A stretch of DNA of 64,000 nt from CAUSKK01 sp963532425 (GCA_963532425.1 CAUSKK010000002.1:158830-222829), one strand, 5' to 3'. Shown: positions 33,686-43,509, counted from the stretch's first letter. Made by a program: numbers and translations. Notes: generated from the sequence alone by a model not told the origin.

Positions 33686-34267
33686 ATGACCACAACCCGT
33701 CGCAGTATCTACGCCCTCAATGACCAGCTGCCCCTGTCGCCGCTGGCCCTGTCCGAGGTCATCGAGGAGGTGGTGCTCAACACACCCTCGGCCTTCAACT
33801 CCCAGTCCAGCCGGCTGGTGGTGCTGCTCGGCCCCGAACACCAAAAATTCTGGGCCCTGGTGGAAAACGCCCTGCGCAAGGTGGTGCCGCCGGAAAACTT
33901 CGATGCCACCGCCGTCAAATTGGACGGCTTCCGGGCCGGGGCCGGCACGGTGCTGTTCTTTGAGGACGAGCTCGTCATTCGCGAACTGCAGGAGCGCTTC
34001 CCGCTCTACGCCGCCAGCTTCCCGCTCTACGCCGAGCAGACCAACGCCATGCACCAGTACGCCCTCTGGACGGCCCTGGCCGACAACGACATCGGCGCCA
34101 ACCTGCAGCACTACAACCCGCTGGTGGACGCCGAGGTGCAGAAACTGTGGCAGCTGCCCAGCACCTGGACGCTGAAGGCCCAGCTGGTTTTCGGCGGCAT
34201 CAAGGCCCCGGCCGGCGAGAAGGAATTCAAGCCGCTGAACGAACGGTTGAAATTCTTCGGCCTCTAA
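33686..34267 (+). CDS. Nitroreductase-family oxidoreductase (Frm2/CinD-like)
   Basis: 193-residue FMN-dependent enzyme of the short nitroreductase subgroup. Family features are RRSIYAL at the N terminus, FNSQSSRLVVLLG, FEDELVIRELQERFP and the GANLQHYNPLVDAEVQ segment typical of the Frm2/Hbn1/CinD branch. Such proteins reduce nitro or quinone compounds and are often induced by copper or oxidative stress. The start ATG has a GAGGAT ribosome site. Divergent from the hydrolase. Confidence 0.9.
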   Translation: MTTTRRSIYALNDQLPLSPLALSEVIEEVVLNTPSAFNSQSSRLVVLLGPEHQKFWALVENALRKVVPPENFDATAVKLDGFRAGAGTVLFFEDELVIRELQERFPLYAASFPLYAEQTNAMHQYALWTALADNDIGANLQHYNPLVDAEVQKLWQLPSTWTLKAQLVFGGIKAPAGEKEFKPLNERLKFFGL

Positions 34268-34280
34268 CCCCCCGAAGCGC

Positions 34281-34407
34281 TTCCCCCGGAAGCGCAGCAA
34301 GCCACCGGCGCAGCAACCGCTTCCCCCGGAAGCGCAGCAAGCCACAGGCGCAGCAACCGCTTCCCCCGGAAGCGCAGCAAGCCGCCGGCGCAGCAACCGC
34401 TTCCCCC
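34281..34407. repeat. 40-bp tandem repeat, three copies, with split palindrome arms
   Basis: Units of exactly 40 bp start at 34281, 34321 and 34361 and differ at only a few bases. Each holds GGAAGCG and CGCTTCC separated by about 23 bp containing two CGCAGCAA-type words. An intact GAAGCGCTTC lies just upstream at about 34274. The rest of the 288-bp gap holds no gene. Confidence 0.93.
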
Positions 34408-34555
34408 GGGAGGCGTTTCTTTTATTCCCGCTGTTAGCCAAACGGCCAATTTTTCTAACCCTCTGTTTTATAAATTTTTTTATCCGGATTTTTCCCCACG
34501 CCGTCGCCGTTATTTTTGTTACCCTATGGCGATTTTTTGACTAGGGAATAACACC

Positions 34556-36724
34556 ATGACCATCAAACTTAAACCGGCCCTGCTGCCGCTGTTCATCACC
34601 CTGGCCGCCCGCGCCGAAGAGGTGCGGCTGGAGGAAATTGTTGTGCCCAGCAACAGCTACACCAGCCCCAGCAGTAGCAGCGCCACCGGCCTGAACCTCA
34701 AGGCCAAGGACACGCCCCAATCCCTGAGCACCCTTACCGCGGCCCGCTGGCGCGACCAGGGCCTGAGCACCGTGGAAGATGCCATGAAACAGATGCCCGG
34801 CGTGCAGGTGGAAAACCGCAACGGTACCATGCGCCTGCGCTCCCGCGGCTATGCCATGGAACAGATTGCCGAAGACGGGGTTAGCACCACCGTTGGCACC
34901 GGCACCGGTGGCGATGTGGTCGGCGGCATGCCCACTAACAATCCGCGGCGCAGCTACGACCTCAGCCTTTACGACAAAATCGAAGTGGTGCGCGGCGCCG
35001 CCGGCCTGCTCCAGGGCAACAGCGCCCCCGGCGGCATGGTTAATCTGGTGCGGAAGAAACCGAAGAACACCCCCGGCCTGCAAACGGAACTGCTGCTGGA
35101 CCGCTTCGGCCGCGCCCGGGCGGTCTTCGACGGCAACGGCCACTGGCAGGGCTGGCGGGGCCGCTCGGTGCTGGCGCTGGACAACGGTAAAACCTTTCAA
35201 AAACGGAAAACCGGCGCGGACTTCAGCCTCTACGGCGTCATCGACCACGGCATCGGCGACGACGGACTAATTACCCTCGGCAGCTACTACCTGCGCCAGC
35301 GCAGCCAGCCGGATTTAAACGGTCTGCCGCTGCCGGCCAATCACCGCTGGTCGCGGCGGGAATATCTGGGCGCCGACTGGAGCCGGATTAAAAGCGATAA
35401 GGGGGTGGTTTTCGCCGAGTATGAGCAGCCGCTCAACGACCGCTGGCGTATTAATACTAAGGCCGAATACCGCCGGGAGAATTCCCACGACAGCTACAGC
35501 CATCTGGACGGCAGCGATAAGCTGACCTTCCCGCAGATGAACGCCGAAGGGCCCTATAAAAACGACCGCCACAGCGACCAGCTCAGCCTCGGCCTCGACC
35601 TGAACGGCAGCTATGAACTGCTCGGCCGCGACCACGATTTCTACGGCAGCTACAGCTATAGCCGCGAGCGCAACCGCAATTTCTATAAAAGCCTGAGCGA
35701 CGCCAACAGCTACAACGCCCTCAGCTACCAAATCCCCCGGCCCGACTGGTCGGAAGCGCTTCGTTCCGGCCGCCTGGCGCGCAACGAATTCTACGAGGGC
35801 GACTACAAAACCCACGCTCTAGTGCTCGGCAGCCGCTTTAACGCCCGCGACGACCTGCATTTCATCGTCGGCGGCCGCTTCAGCCACTGGCAGCAGGGCA
35901 GCGGCGGCTGGGATTATAAGAAGAATGCCTTCATCTACGCCCCGGCCATTGCCGGCCGCCGCGTCCACAGCGAGAAGCGCTTCATGCCCTATGCCGCCGT
36001 CAGCTACGACCTGAACGACCAGCAGAGCCTTTACGCCAGCTACGCCAGCATCTTCAAGCCGCAGAAGGGCTATCTGGACATCAACGACCGGCCGCTGCCG
36101 CCGGCCATCGGCAGCAACTACGAAGTGGGCTGGAAGGGCAGCTTTAACGACGAGCGGCTGAACGCCAGCGCCGCCCTCTACCGCACCGACCAGCGCGACC
36201 TGATGGCCAACATCAAGGGCGCCGACGGCAAGATGGTGCAGACCAAGAATGGCGTGCGCTGGGCCCGCACCGTCAATGAGGTGCGCAGCGAGGGCATCGA
36301 TTTGGAAATCAGCGGCGACATTGACGAAAAAACCAAGGTGGGCGCCGGCTACGGCTGGAACCGCAACCGCTACCGCAAGACCGCCAACACCTTCAACACC
36401 GAGGGTCAGGTCTTCAGCAGCGACACGCCGCGCCACCTGTTCCGCGCCTACGGCAGCTACCGCTTCGCGCCCGAGTGGACCCTGGGCCTGGGCCTCAACG
36501 CCCAGAGCGGTACCAACCGCAACACGGCCAGTGCCCAGGGCGGCTATGCGCTCTGGTCGGCGAGCCTGGCCTACCAGCCGACGAAACGCTTCCAGGTCAG
36601 CCTGATTGGTTCCAACCTCGGCGACAAGCGCTATTTCACCCGCAAGAGCGGCAGCGCCCACTGGGGTAATTTCTACGGTGAGCCACGCAATGTGCAGCTA
36701 CAGCTGCGCTACGACCTGGAATAA
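34556..36724 (+). CDS. TonB-dependent siderophore receptor (FpvA/FhuE-like)
   Basis: 722-residue outer-membrane receptor. A signal peptide is followed by a TonB box (LEEIVV at about residue 23) and the plug domain (TPQSLSTLTAARWRDQGLST, EVVRGAAGLLQGNSAPGGMVN), then a 22-strand barrel with the siderophore-receptor signature. The last residue is Glu rather than the usual Phe. Its stop overlaps the start of the ABC transporter gene (TAATG), so the two are coupled. The siderophore is unknown. Upstream AT-rich sequence may hold an iron-regulated promoter, but I see no clear Fur box. Confidence 0.92.
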   Translation: MTIKLKPALLPLFITLAARAEEVRLEEIVVPSNSYTSPSSSSATGLNLKAKDTPQSLSTLTAARWRDQGLSTVEDAMKQMPGVQVENRNGTMRLRSRGYAMEQIAEDGVSTTVGTGTGGDVVGGMPTNNPRRSYDLSLYDKIEVVRGAAGLLQGNSAPGGMVNLVRKKPKNTPGLQTELLLDRFGRARAVFDGNGHWQGWRGRSVLALDNGKTFQKRKTGADFSLYGVIDHGIGDDGLITLGSYYLRQRSQPDLNGLPLPANHRWSRREYLGADWSRIKSDKGVVFAEYEQPLNDRWRINTKAEYRRENSHDSYSHLDGSDKLTFPQMNAEGPYKNDRHSDQLSLGLDLNGSYELLGRDHDFYGSYSYSRERNRNFYKSLSDANSYNALSYQIPRPDWSEALRSGRLARNEFYEGDYKTHALVLGSRFNARDDLHFIVGGRFSHWQQGSGGWDYKKNAFIYAPAIAGRRVHSEKRFMPYAAVSYDLNDQQSLYASYASIFKPQKGYLDINDRPLPPAIGSNYEVGWKGSFNDERLNASAALYRTDQRDLMANIKGADGKMVQTKNGVRWARTVNEVRSEGIDLEISGDIDEKTKVGAGYGWNRNRYRKTANTFNTEGQVFSSDTPRHLFRAYGSYRFAPEWTLGLGLNAQSGTNRNTASAQGGYALWSASLAYQPTKRFQVSLIGSNLGDKRYFTRKSGSAHWGNFYGEPRNVQLQLRYDLE

Positions 36725-38391
36725 TGGAAACCCTGCGCAATTTCTACCGGCTCATGGCGCCCTTCTGGGGCGACCGGCGCCAGTGGCGCAACCACGTCAT
36801 GCTGCTGTTCGTGCTGGCCTGCACGCTGATGCAAATCAAGGTGGGCCTGTGGATTGTGGACTGGGATAAGCGCTTCTACGACGCCCTGGCCGCCCTGCAG
36901 GGCCAGCTCATGCCGGCGCTGGCGGCGGAATACGTGCTCTATCTGGGGCTGATGGTGCTCTACATGTCCTGCGTGAACTGGTTTAACAAGGTGCTCATCA
37001 TCAACTGGCGCGAACATCTCACCCGCCAGATTGAGGAGGAATGGCTGCACCGGCACCGCCACTATCTGTTGCAGGTCAGCCACGAGCCGGACAACCCGGA
37101 CCAGCGCATCGCCGAGGACGTTTATCTGCTGGTGCAAAAGAGCCTGCAGCTGCTGCGCTCCTTCCTGTCCAACATCTACAAGCTGGTGGCCTACATCGCC
37201 ATACTTTCCGGCCTTTCCGGGGTCATTCACCTCTGGGGCTACGAAATTCACCACTATCTGGTCTGGGTGGCGCTGCTCTATTCCCTCATCACCACCCTAC
37301 TCGGCCACTGGGTTGGCCACCCGCTGCACGGTCTGAACATCGAACGGCAGCACCGGGAGGCGGACTACCGGGCCACCCTGCTGCGGGTCCGCGACCACGG
37401 CGAGCAAATCGCCTTCTACGGCGGGGAACAGCAGGAGCGGCGCCGGCTGGGCGAGCGCTTCGCCGAGATTCGCCGCAACTGGCAGGCCCTGCTGGAACGG
37501 GAATTCAAGCAGGAGGCCTTCTGGGCCGTCTACGTGCGGGTCAGCATTCTGATTCCCATCTTTGCCACCTTGCCCATGTACCTGGCCGGCCGCCTCACCT
37601 TCGGCGACATGATGCAGACCCGTTCCGCCTTCGCCCGGGTGCAGGACGGCTTCGGCTGGTTCCTCGACAGCTACCGCAATTTGATTGAATGGTCGGCGGT
37701 CATCAGCCGGCTGCACGGCTTCCGGGCGGCGCTGGCCCAGGTGCCGCCGGTGCCGGAACGTCGGCCGGCGGAGGTGCTGAGCCTTGACGATGTGCAGCTG
37801 CACCGGGCCGACGGCCAGCCGCTGCTGGAACGGCTGTCCTTTCAGCTGCACGCCGGCCAATGGCTCCAGCTGGCCGGGCCCAGCGGCATTGGCAAATCCA
37901 CCCTGCTGCGCGCCATCGCCGGCCTCTGGCCCTACTATCGCGGCACCATCGGCCACCCGGCCGGGCCGGTGCTCTTTCTGCCGCAGCAGCCCTATTTGCC
38001 CCAGGACAGCCTGCGCGCCAGCCTGCACTACCCGTCGGCGCCGGGCCGCTGGGACGACGGGGAACTGTGCCGGGTGCTGCATCTAGTGGGGCTGGGCCGG
38101 CTGGCCCCGGAGCTGGACAGAAACTGCACCTGGCAGCAGCTGCTGTCCGGCGGCGAACAGCAGCGGCTGAGCCTGGCCCGGGCCCTGCTGCAGCGGCCGG
38201 CGCTGCTGATTCTCGACGAGGCGACTAACCAGCTGGACGAAGAAGCCGCCCTCGAACTGATGACCCTGCTGCGCCGGGAACTGCCCGCTGCGGCCCTGCT
38301 TTTTATTTCCCACCAGAGCAACCTGGCGGCCCTCGGGGCGGAGCGCTTCCCGCTGGCGAACTTCGTTCCCGGGGCGCGGCCGCTACAATAG
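36724..38391 (+). CDS. YddA/SbmA-like ABC transporter, fused membrane and ATPase domains
   Basis: 555 residues. The N-terminal half is an ABC_membrane_2 (SbmA/BacA, ABCD-type) six-helix domain (WDKRFYDALAALQGQ, then the EAA-like RQHREADYRATLLRVRDHGEQ); the C-terminal half is an ATPase with Walker A GPSGIGKSTLLRAIAG, signature LSGGEQQRLSLARAL and Walker B LLILDEATNQLDEE. Coupled to the TonB receptor, as yddA and yddB are in E. coli, it may move a siderophore, a peptide or a cobalamin-like compound. Direction and substrate are not known. Confidence 0.88.
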   Translation: METLRNFYRLMAPFWGDRRQWRNHVMLLFVLACTLMQIKVGLWIVDWDKRFYDALAALQGQLMPALAAEYVLYLGLMVLYMSCVNWFNKVLIINWREHLTRQIEEEWLHRHRHYLLQVSHEPDNPDQRIAEDVYLLVQKSLQLLRSFLSNIYKLVAYIAILSGLSGVIHLWGYEIHHYLVWVALLYSLITTLLGHWVGHPLHGLNIERQHREADYRATLLRVRDHGEQIAFYGGEQQERRRLGERFAEIRRNWQALLEREFKQEAFWAVYVRVSILIPIFATLPMYLAGRLTFGDMMQTRSAFARVQDGFGWFLDSYRNLIEWSAVISRLHGFRAALAQVPPVPERRPAEVLSLDDVQLHRADGQPLLERLSFQLHAGQWLQLAGPSGIGKSTLLRAIAGLWPYYRGTIGHPAGPVLFLPQQPYLPQDSLRASLHYPSAPGRWDDGELCRVLHLVGLGRLAPELDRNCTWQQLLSGGEQQRLSLARALLQRPALLILDEATNQLDEEAALELMTLLRRELPAAALLFISHQSNLAALGAERFPLANFVPGARPLQ

Positions 38392-38412
38392 GCCCTTTTT
38401 TGAGGACGATTT

Positions 38413-39507
38413 ATGGGATTTAACTGTGGCATCGTCGGCCTGCCCAATGTGGGCAAATCGACCCTGTTTAACGCACTGACCAAGGCCAACATTGAGGCCC
38501 AGAACTACCCGTTCTGCACCATCGAACCGAACACCGGCATTGTCTATATGCCCGACCCGCGCCTGGACGCGCTGGCCGAGATTGTCCGGCCGGAGCGGGT
38601 CATTCCGACGACGATGGAATTCGTGGACATTGCCGGCCTGGTCGCCGGCGCCTCCCAGGGCGAGGGCCTCGGCAACCAGTTTCTCGCCAATATCCGCGAA
38701 ACCGACGCCATCGCCCAGGTGGTGCGCTGCTTCGATAACGACGACGTGGTGCACGTCAGCGGCAAAATCGACCCGCTGGCCGACATTCAGGTCATTGAAA
38801 ACGAACTGATTCTGGCCGACCTGCTCAGCCTGGAGAAGGCCCAGCAGCGCCTGGCCCGCAGTGCCAAGGGCGGCGACAAGGAGGCCCAGCTGAAACTGGC
38901 CATCATCGCCAAACTTACCCCCCATCTGGAGAGCGGCGAGCTGGCGCGGACGCTGGCGCTGAGCGCCGAGGAGCGCAAGGCGGCCCGGGAATTTTTCCTG
39001 CTGACCCTGAAGCCGATGATGTACATCGCCAACGTCGATGAGGCCCACATTGGCCAGGATAACGAGCACGTGCGCCGGGTACGCGAGCGGGCGGCGGCCA
39101 GCGGGGCGGTGGTGGTTACGGTCTGTGCTGCCATCGAGGCCGAGCTGGCCCAGCTGGAGGACGCGGAGCGGGCGGAGCTGCTCGGCGAATATGGCCTACG
39201 GGAGGCCGGTCTGAACCGGGTGATTCGGGCCGGCTACGAGCTGCTCGGCCTCGGTACCTATTTCACCGCCGGGGTCAAGGAGGTGCGCGCCTGGACGATG
39301 CCGGCCAACGCCACCGCCCCCCAGGCCGCCGGCGTTATCCACAGCGACTTTGAGAAGGGCTTTATCCGCGCCGAGGTCATCACCTACGAGGATTTCATTC
39401 GTTACCAGGGCGAGGCCGGCGCCAAGGAGGCCGGCAAATGGCGGCTGGAGGGCAAGGATTACCGCGTCCAGGAGGGCGATGTGATTCACTTCCGCTTCAA
39501 CGTCTAG
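38413..39507 (+). CDS. ychF: Redox-regulated ATPase YchF/EngD (Obg family)
   Basis: 364-residue ribosome-associated P-loop ATPase. Walker A GLPNVGKST, switch region EFVDIAGLVAGAS, and the altered specificity loop NVDE (instead of NKxD, giving ATP preference) are seen; a C-terminal TGS domain ends HFRFNV. Elsewhere ychF follows pth; here it has moved away. Confidence 0.97.
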   Translation: MGFNCGIVGLPNVGKSTLFNALTKANIEAQNYPFCTIEPNTGIVYMPDPRLDALAEIVRPERVIPTTMEFVDIAGLVAGASQGEGLGNQFLANIRETDAIAQVVRCFDNDDVVHVSGKIDPLADIQVIENELILADLLSLEKAQQRLARSAKGGDKEAQLKLAIIAKLTPHLESGELARTLALSAEERKAAREFFLLTLKPMMYIANVDEAHIGQDNEHVRRVRERAAASGAVVVTVCAAIEAELAQLEDAERAELLGEYGLREAGLNRVIRAGYELLGLGTYFTAGVKEVRAWTMPANATAPQAAGVIHSDFEKGFIRAEVITYEDFIRYQGEAGAKEAGKWRLEGKDYRVQEGDVIHFRFNV

Positions 39508-39630
39508 GCCCGACCCGCGCCCGCGCTGCGCCGGGACTGGCACCGCTGCCACAATGGCGTTCTGCCGCCCCGCCGGGGCGGGCCCCATTTCCGCAACGAC
39601 CGTGCCGGGGTGAGCCCGCCCCATTCCCCA

Positions 39631-39655
39631 ACCCCGCCCGTGAGCGGGGTTTTTT
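39631..39655 (+). terminator. Terminator of ychF
   Basis: ACCCCGC-CCGTGA-GCGGGGT followed by TTTTT. Confidence 0.93.
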
Positions 39656-39684
39656 GTGGGCGGGATTGGCGGCGGAGCCGGAAC

Positions 39685-40550
39685 GAAGCGCTTCGGGCTG
39701 GGTAAATAAAGGGAAGCGCTTCGGCTCGGGGGTTTTCTTAAATCAAAGGCTAGAGGAAAGCGCTTCCCTTATTCCAGCCTCCTGAAAATTCAGCTCCAAA
39801 GACCGAAGCGCTTCGGCTGGGGAAGACTAACTAAGAAGGGAAGCGCTTCGTTCGGAGGGAATGGCTCGTTTAGCCCTGCCCAAAGGGGGAGCGCTTCGAG
39901 CGGGAAAATCTGCTTTCCAACGAAGCGCTTCACCCTGAGGAGCCGCAAAAACCGAAGCGCTTCGGGCGGGGCTTCGTTCCAACTCACCAACCGAAGCGCT
40001 TCCCCCCGGAAGTCGGATTGCTGACGGCGCGCTTTCCTGTTGCCAGATTGAAGCGCTTCGTTCTAGCCAAAAAGGGGAGCGCTTCGGGCCGGGGAGATTT
40101 GGCGAAGCGCTTCGCTATTCCTAACGATAAAAACCGAAGCGCTTCGGCTTGGGGGTTTTTTAAAGCCCAAAGGGGGAAGCACTTCCCACCCAGAAGCCGG
40201 ATTGCTGACGACGTGCTTTCTTCGTTTTCAGACTGAAGCGCTTCGTTTCGGGGAAGCGCTTCGTTTGGAGGGAATGGCTCGTTTAGCCCCGGCCCGAGGG
40301 AAGCGCTTCGAGCGGGGCAGATAATTTTTAGTTGGGGACTCGGGCTCTGGTCGAAGCGCTTCGTTCTAGCCAAAAAGGAAGCGCTTTACTCTGAGGGGCC
40401 GCAGAAACCGAAGCGCTTCGACCAAGGGTTTTTAAAACCAAAAGGGGGAAGCGCTTCGTTCGAAGGAAAGATTTCCGGCCCCCGGCCCGGGGGAAGCGCT
40501 TCAAGCGGGGCAGATTAATTTCCAACTGGGGGCTCTAGTCGAAGCGCTTC
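39685..40550. repeat. GAAGCGCTTC palindrome array 2
   Basis: The 1.08-kb gap between convergent ychF and a binding-protein gene holds about 18 exact copies and five or more variants (GGAGCGCTTC, GAAGCACTTC, GAAAGCGCTTC). Spacers share repeated words, such as GGAATGGCTCGTTTAGCCC (twice) and TTCTAGCCAAAAAGG (twice), showing internal duplication. I see no credible coding sequence. Confidence 0.95.
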
Positions 40551-40561
40551 CCCCCCCCCAT

Positions 40562-40583
40562 AAAAAAGCCCCCAAACGGGGGC
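40562..40583 (-). terminator. Terminator of the Tat-exported binding protein gene
   Basis: On the minus strand GCCCCC-GTTT-GGGGGC followed by TTTTTT. Confidence 0.92.
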
Positions 40584-40588
40584 CGGGG

Positions 40589-41551
40589 TTAGCCGAACAG
40601 GCTGGCATCGGGCAGGGTGCCGCCCACCACCTTCGGATTCAACCGGTGCAGCTCCTTGAGGAAGAGCAGGATTTCTTCGCCGATGTCCGAGGCGCGCAGG
40701 GCACAGAGGCCGGAATGGGGGAAGGACTGTTCCAGGGCCGGCAGCGGCGCCGGCATGTAGGCACTGGCCAGCTGGGCCGCCTCGGCCGGGTGGGCCGCCA
40801 CCCAGGCGACGGCGTCCTGCAAATCCTGCTGCAGGGCGGTGAGGAATTCGCCCTGTTCCTTCAGGAAGGCCTCGGAGACCATCAGACCGGCCTGGGCCAT
40901 GCCGTTTTTCGTGCCGAAGGCCTCGTTCCAGGCCGTATCCAGGCGCAGGCCGCGCTGCACCGGCACCTGCAGCTTCTTGCCCTGGAGCAGGGCGGCGCTG
41001 ACCAGCGGTTCCGGCAGCTGGGCCACGGGGAAATCCTTCTGCAGGAAGAGCATCACCGCCTCGGGCGGCGTGGCGGTGTAGGTGAGCTTGTCCTTCAGGT
41101 CGAGGCTGGCCTTGGCCGCCAGAATCTGCAGCACCAAATCCGGCATGTCGTTTTTAAACGGCATGACGATTTTTTGGCCGTCCAACTCTTTAATGCTGGC
41201 GATGGCCTTGTCCTTACCCAGCAGCACCAGCAGGCCGGTGGTCATGATGTTGTAGAGCACCACTTTCTGGCCCTGGGCGCGCAGGTTGGCGGCCACGTAG
41301 CTGGGCACAATGCTGATTTCAATGGTTTTATTGATGAGGCCGGCGCGCAGCTGGTCGGGGCTTTTCCAGGCTTCGACTTTGAAAGGCCGAATTTTCCGGG
41401 CCGCGCCCTGCTGGGCGGCCACCGCCAGCAGCACCGTGGGCGTTACCGGCGGCCCCCAGAGGGTGAGCGTCTCCTCGGCCCGCAGCGGCAGAGCGGCTAG
41501 CGCAGCCGCGCCTGCGGACAATTTCAATAAATCACGACGGCTAATTTTCAT
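40589..41551 (-). CDS. Tat-exported ABC substrate-binding protein (NMT1/SsuA-like)
   Basis: 320 residues. The N terminus MKISRRDLLKLSAGAAALAA is a twin-arginine signal (SRRDLLK). The mature protein is a periplasmic binding protein of the NMT1/SsuA/TauA-like fold (LTLWGPPVTPTVLLAVAAQ, KTIEISIVPSYVAANLRAQG, with the LPEPLVSAALLQGK segment). No permease or ATPase genes are adjacent. Substrate unknown; sulfonate, pyrimidine or metal-type ligands are all possible. Confidence 0.85.
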   Translation of the reverse strand: MKISRRDLLKLSAGAAALAALPLRAEETLTLWGPPVTPTVLLAVAAQQGAARKIRPFKVEAWKSPDQLRAGLINKTIEISIVPSYVAANLRAQGQKVVLYNIMTTGLLVLLGKDKAIASIKELDGQKIVMPFKNDMPDLVLQILAAKASLDLKDKLTYTATPPEAVMLFLQKDFPVAQLPEPLVSAALLQGKKLQVPVQRGLRLDTAWNEAFGTKNGMAQAGLMVSEAFLKEQGEFLTALQQDLQDAVAWVAAHPAEAAQLASAYMPAPLPALEQSFPHSGLCALRASDIGEEILLFLKELHRLNPKVVGGTLPDASLFG

Positions 41552-41622
41552 GGTTAAATCCTCGTTTTAACGAAATAGGTCGAGAAAATGATAACGCATC
41601 CTATCTGGACGGGAGGGCGGCC

Positions 41623-43497
41623 ATGAGTCTACTCCTCTCCGCCCAACATCTGAGCCTGGCCTTCGGCTGGCGGCCGCTGCTGGACGACGTCAGTTTCAGC
41701 ATCGACAGCGGCGACCGCATCGCCCTGCTCGGCCGCAACGGCGAGGGTAAATCCACCCTGCTCAACGTGCTGCGCGGGGCCCAGCAGGCCGACGACGGCG
41801 AAGTGAAACTGGCCAACGGCGTGAGCGTCGCCTATCTGCCCCAGGACCCGCCGGCCGCCGATGAACGGTCGGTGCGCGAGGTGGTGGCGGCGGCCCTGGC
41901 CGAGGATTTCGCCACCCTGGCCGACTATGAGGCCCTGAGCCAGAATCCCGGCGCCGACGGCGAACGGCTGCACGCCCTGGAAGAACGGCTGCACGCCCGC
42001 GATGGCTGGCACTGTGCCGAGCGCGTCGAAAAAATTCTGCAGCGCTTTGAACTGGACGGCGAGCGGCCGATGAGTGCCCTCTCCGGCGGCTGGCGGCGGC
42101 GGGTCTGGCTGGCCCGGGTGCTGGTGGCCCAGCCGCAAATCCTGCTGCTGGACGAGCCCACCAACCATCTGGACATGGGCGCCATTCGCTGGCTGGAAAA
42201 TCTGCTCAACGGCTTCGCCGGCGCCGTGGTCTTCGTTACCCACGACCGCGCCTTTCTCCAGAACGTGGCCAATCGCATCTGGCAGCTCGACCGGGGCCGG
42301 CTCCTCGACGTGCGCAGCAACTACGAGCGTTTTCTCCGCACCCGCGAGGAGCTGCTCCACGCCGAGGCCCAGGCCCAGGAGCGCTTCGATAAAAAGCTGG
42401 CCGAGGAGGAAATTTGGATTCGTCAGGGCATCAAGGCCCGGCGCACGCGCAACGAGGGCCGGGTGCGGGCATTGCAGCAGCTGCGGCGGGAACGGGCGGC
42501 GCGGCTGGAACAGCAGGGCCAGGCCCAGCTGCGCCTGGACAGCGGCGAACGCAGCGGCCGGCTGGTGCTGGTGGCCGAGGACGTCAGCTTCCAGCACGGG
42601 GAGACGCCGTCGCTGATTCGGAATTTCAGCGACATCATCGAACGGGGCGAGAAAATCGGTCTGGTCGGTGCCAACGGCGTCGGCAAAACCACGCTGCTGA
42701 AACTGCTGCTCGGCGAGCTCCAGCCGGACAGCGGGCACATTCGCCGGGGCACCAACCTCAGCGTGGCCTACTTCGACCAGCTGCGCGCCCAGCTCAATCC
42801 GGAGGAAACCCTGCGCCAGAGCATCAGCCAGGGCGCCGAGAGCGTGGAAATTGGCGGCGTGCGCAAACATGTGGCCAGCTATCTGCAGGATTTTCTCTTC
42901 CCGCCGGAGCGCTGGAATACGCCGGTCAGCGCCCTGTCCGGCGGCGAACGGGCCCGGCTGCTGCTGGCCTGGCTTTTCTCCCAGCCGGCGAACCTGCTGG
43001 TGCTGGACGAGCCCACCAACGATTTGGACGTGGAAACGCTGGAGCTGCTGGAGGAACTGCTGATTGACTATCCGGGCACGGTGCTGCTGGTCAGCCACGA
43101 CCGCGCCTTCCTCGACGGCGTGGCGACGCGGCTCTATGTCTTCAATCAACGCGATGGCCAGTTGGAAACGCTGGTGGGCGGCTTCAGCGACTGGCTGCGC
43201 CAGAGGGGCAGCATCGACCAGCTCGACCCGGCCCCGGCCGAGGTGAAGGCGACGCCGGCGGAAAATAGTCCCAAAGCCCCGGCCCCGGCCAAGACCAAGC
43301 TGTCCTATAAATATCAACGGGAGTTGGAGGCGCTGCCCGGCCAGATTGCCGCCGCCGAAGCCGAGCTGGCCACCCTGGCCGAGCGGGCCCAGAGCGAGGC
43401 CTACAGCGCCAGCAATTTTGCGGCGGTGCAGGCGGCCCAGGAACGGCTCGATGGGCTGTTGGAACGCTGGCTCCAGCTGGAAAGTGGCGAGATTTAG
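41623..43497 (+). CDS. uup: ABC-F ATPase Uup
   Basis: 624-residue soluble protein with two ATPase domains: Walker A motifs LLGRNGEGKST and LVGANGVGKTT, signatures LSGGWRRRVWLA and LSGGERARLLLA, Walker B LLLDEPTNHLD and LVLDEPTNDLD. The C-terminal coiled coil (KLSYKYQRELEALPGQI to the end) marks it as Uup, a ribosome- and DNA-branch-associated factor linked to precise transposon excision and ribosome assembly. Confidence 0.95.
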   Translation: MSLLLSAQHLSLAFGWRPLLDDVSFSIDSGDRIALLGRNGEGKSTLLNVLRGAQQADDGEVKLANGVSVAYLPQDPPAADERSVREVVAAALAEDFATLADYEALSQNPGADGERLHALEERLHARDGWHCAERVEKILQRFELDGERPMSALSGGWRRRVWLARVLVAQPQILLLDEPTNHLDMGAIRWLENLLNGFAGAVVFVTHDRAFLQNVANRIWQLDRGRLLDVRSNYERFLRTREELLHAEAQAQERFDKKLAEEEIWIRQGIKARRTRNEGRVRALQQLRRERAARLEQQGQAQLRLDSGERSGRLVLVAEDVSFQHGETPSLIRNFSDIIERGEKIGLVGANGVGKTTLLKLLLGELQPDSGHIRRGTNLSVAYFDQLRAQLNPEETLRQSISQGAESVEIGGVRKHVASYLQDFLFPPERWNTPVSALSGGERARLLLAWLFSQPANLLVLDEPTNDLDVETLELLEELLIDYPGTVLLVSHDRAFLDGVATRLYVFNQRDGQLETLVGGFSDWLRQRGSIDQLDPAPAEVKATPAENSPKAPAPAKTKLSYKYQRELEALPGQIAAAEAELATLAERAQSEAYSASNFAAVQAAQERLDGLLERWLQLESGEI

Positions 43498-43509
43498 GAA
43501 ATTTTGGCC

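Noticed and set aside
33011..34441. 476-residue minus-strand ORF
   Set aside because: Only the last 198 residues are a real hydrolase; the upstream part is antisense to the nitroreductase and repeat DNA.
34440..34555. Fur box upstream of the TonB receptor
   Set aside because: The region is AT-rich, but no stretch gives a convincing GATAATGAT-type repeat by eye.
39685..40550. Small ORFs in the palindrome arrays (proteins rich in EAL, KRF and SAS)
   Set aside because: They arise because the palindrome is stop-free in all frames; they lack ribosome sites and homology, and encode only repeat translations.
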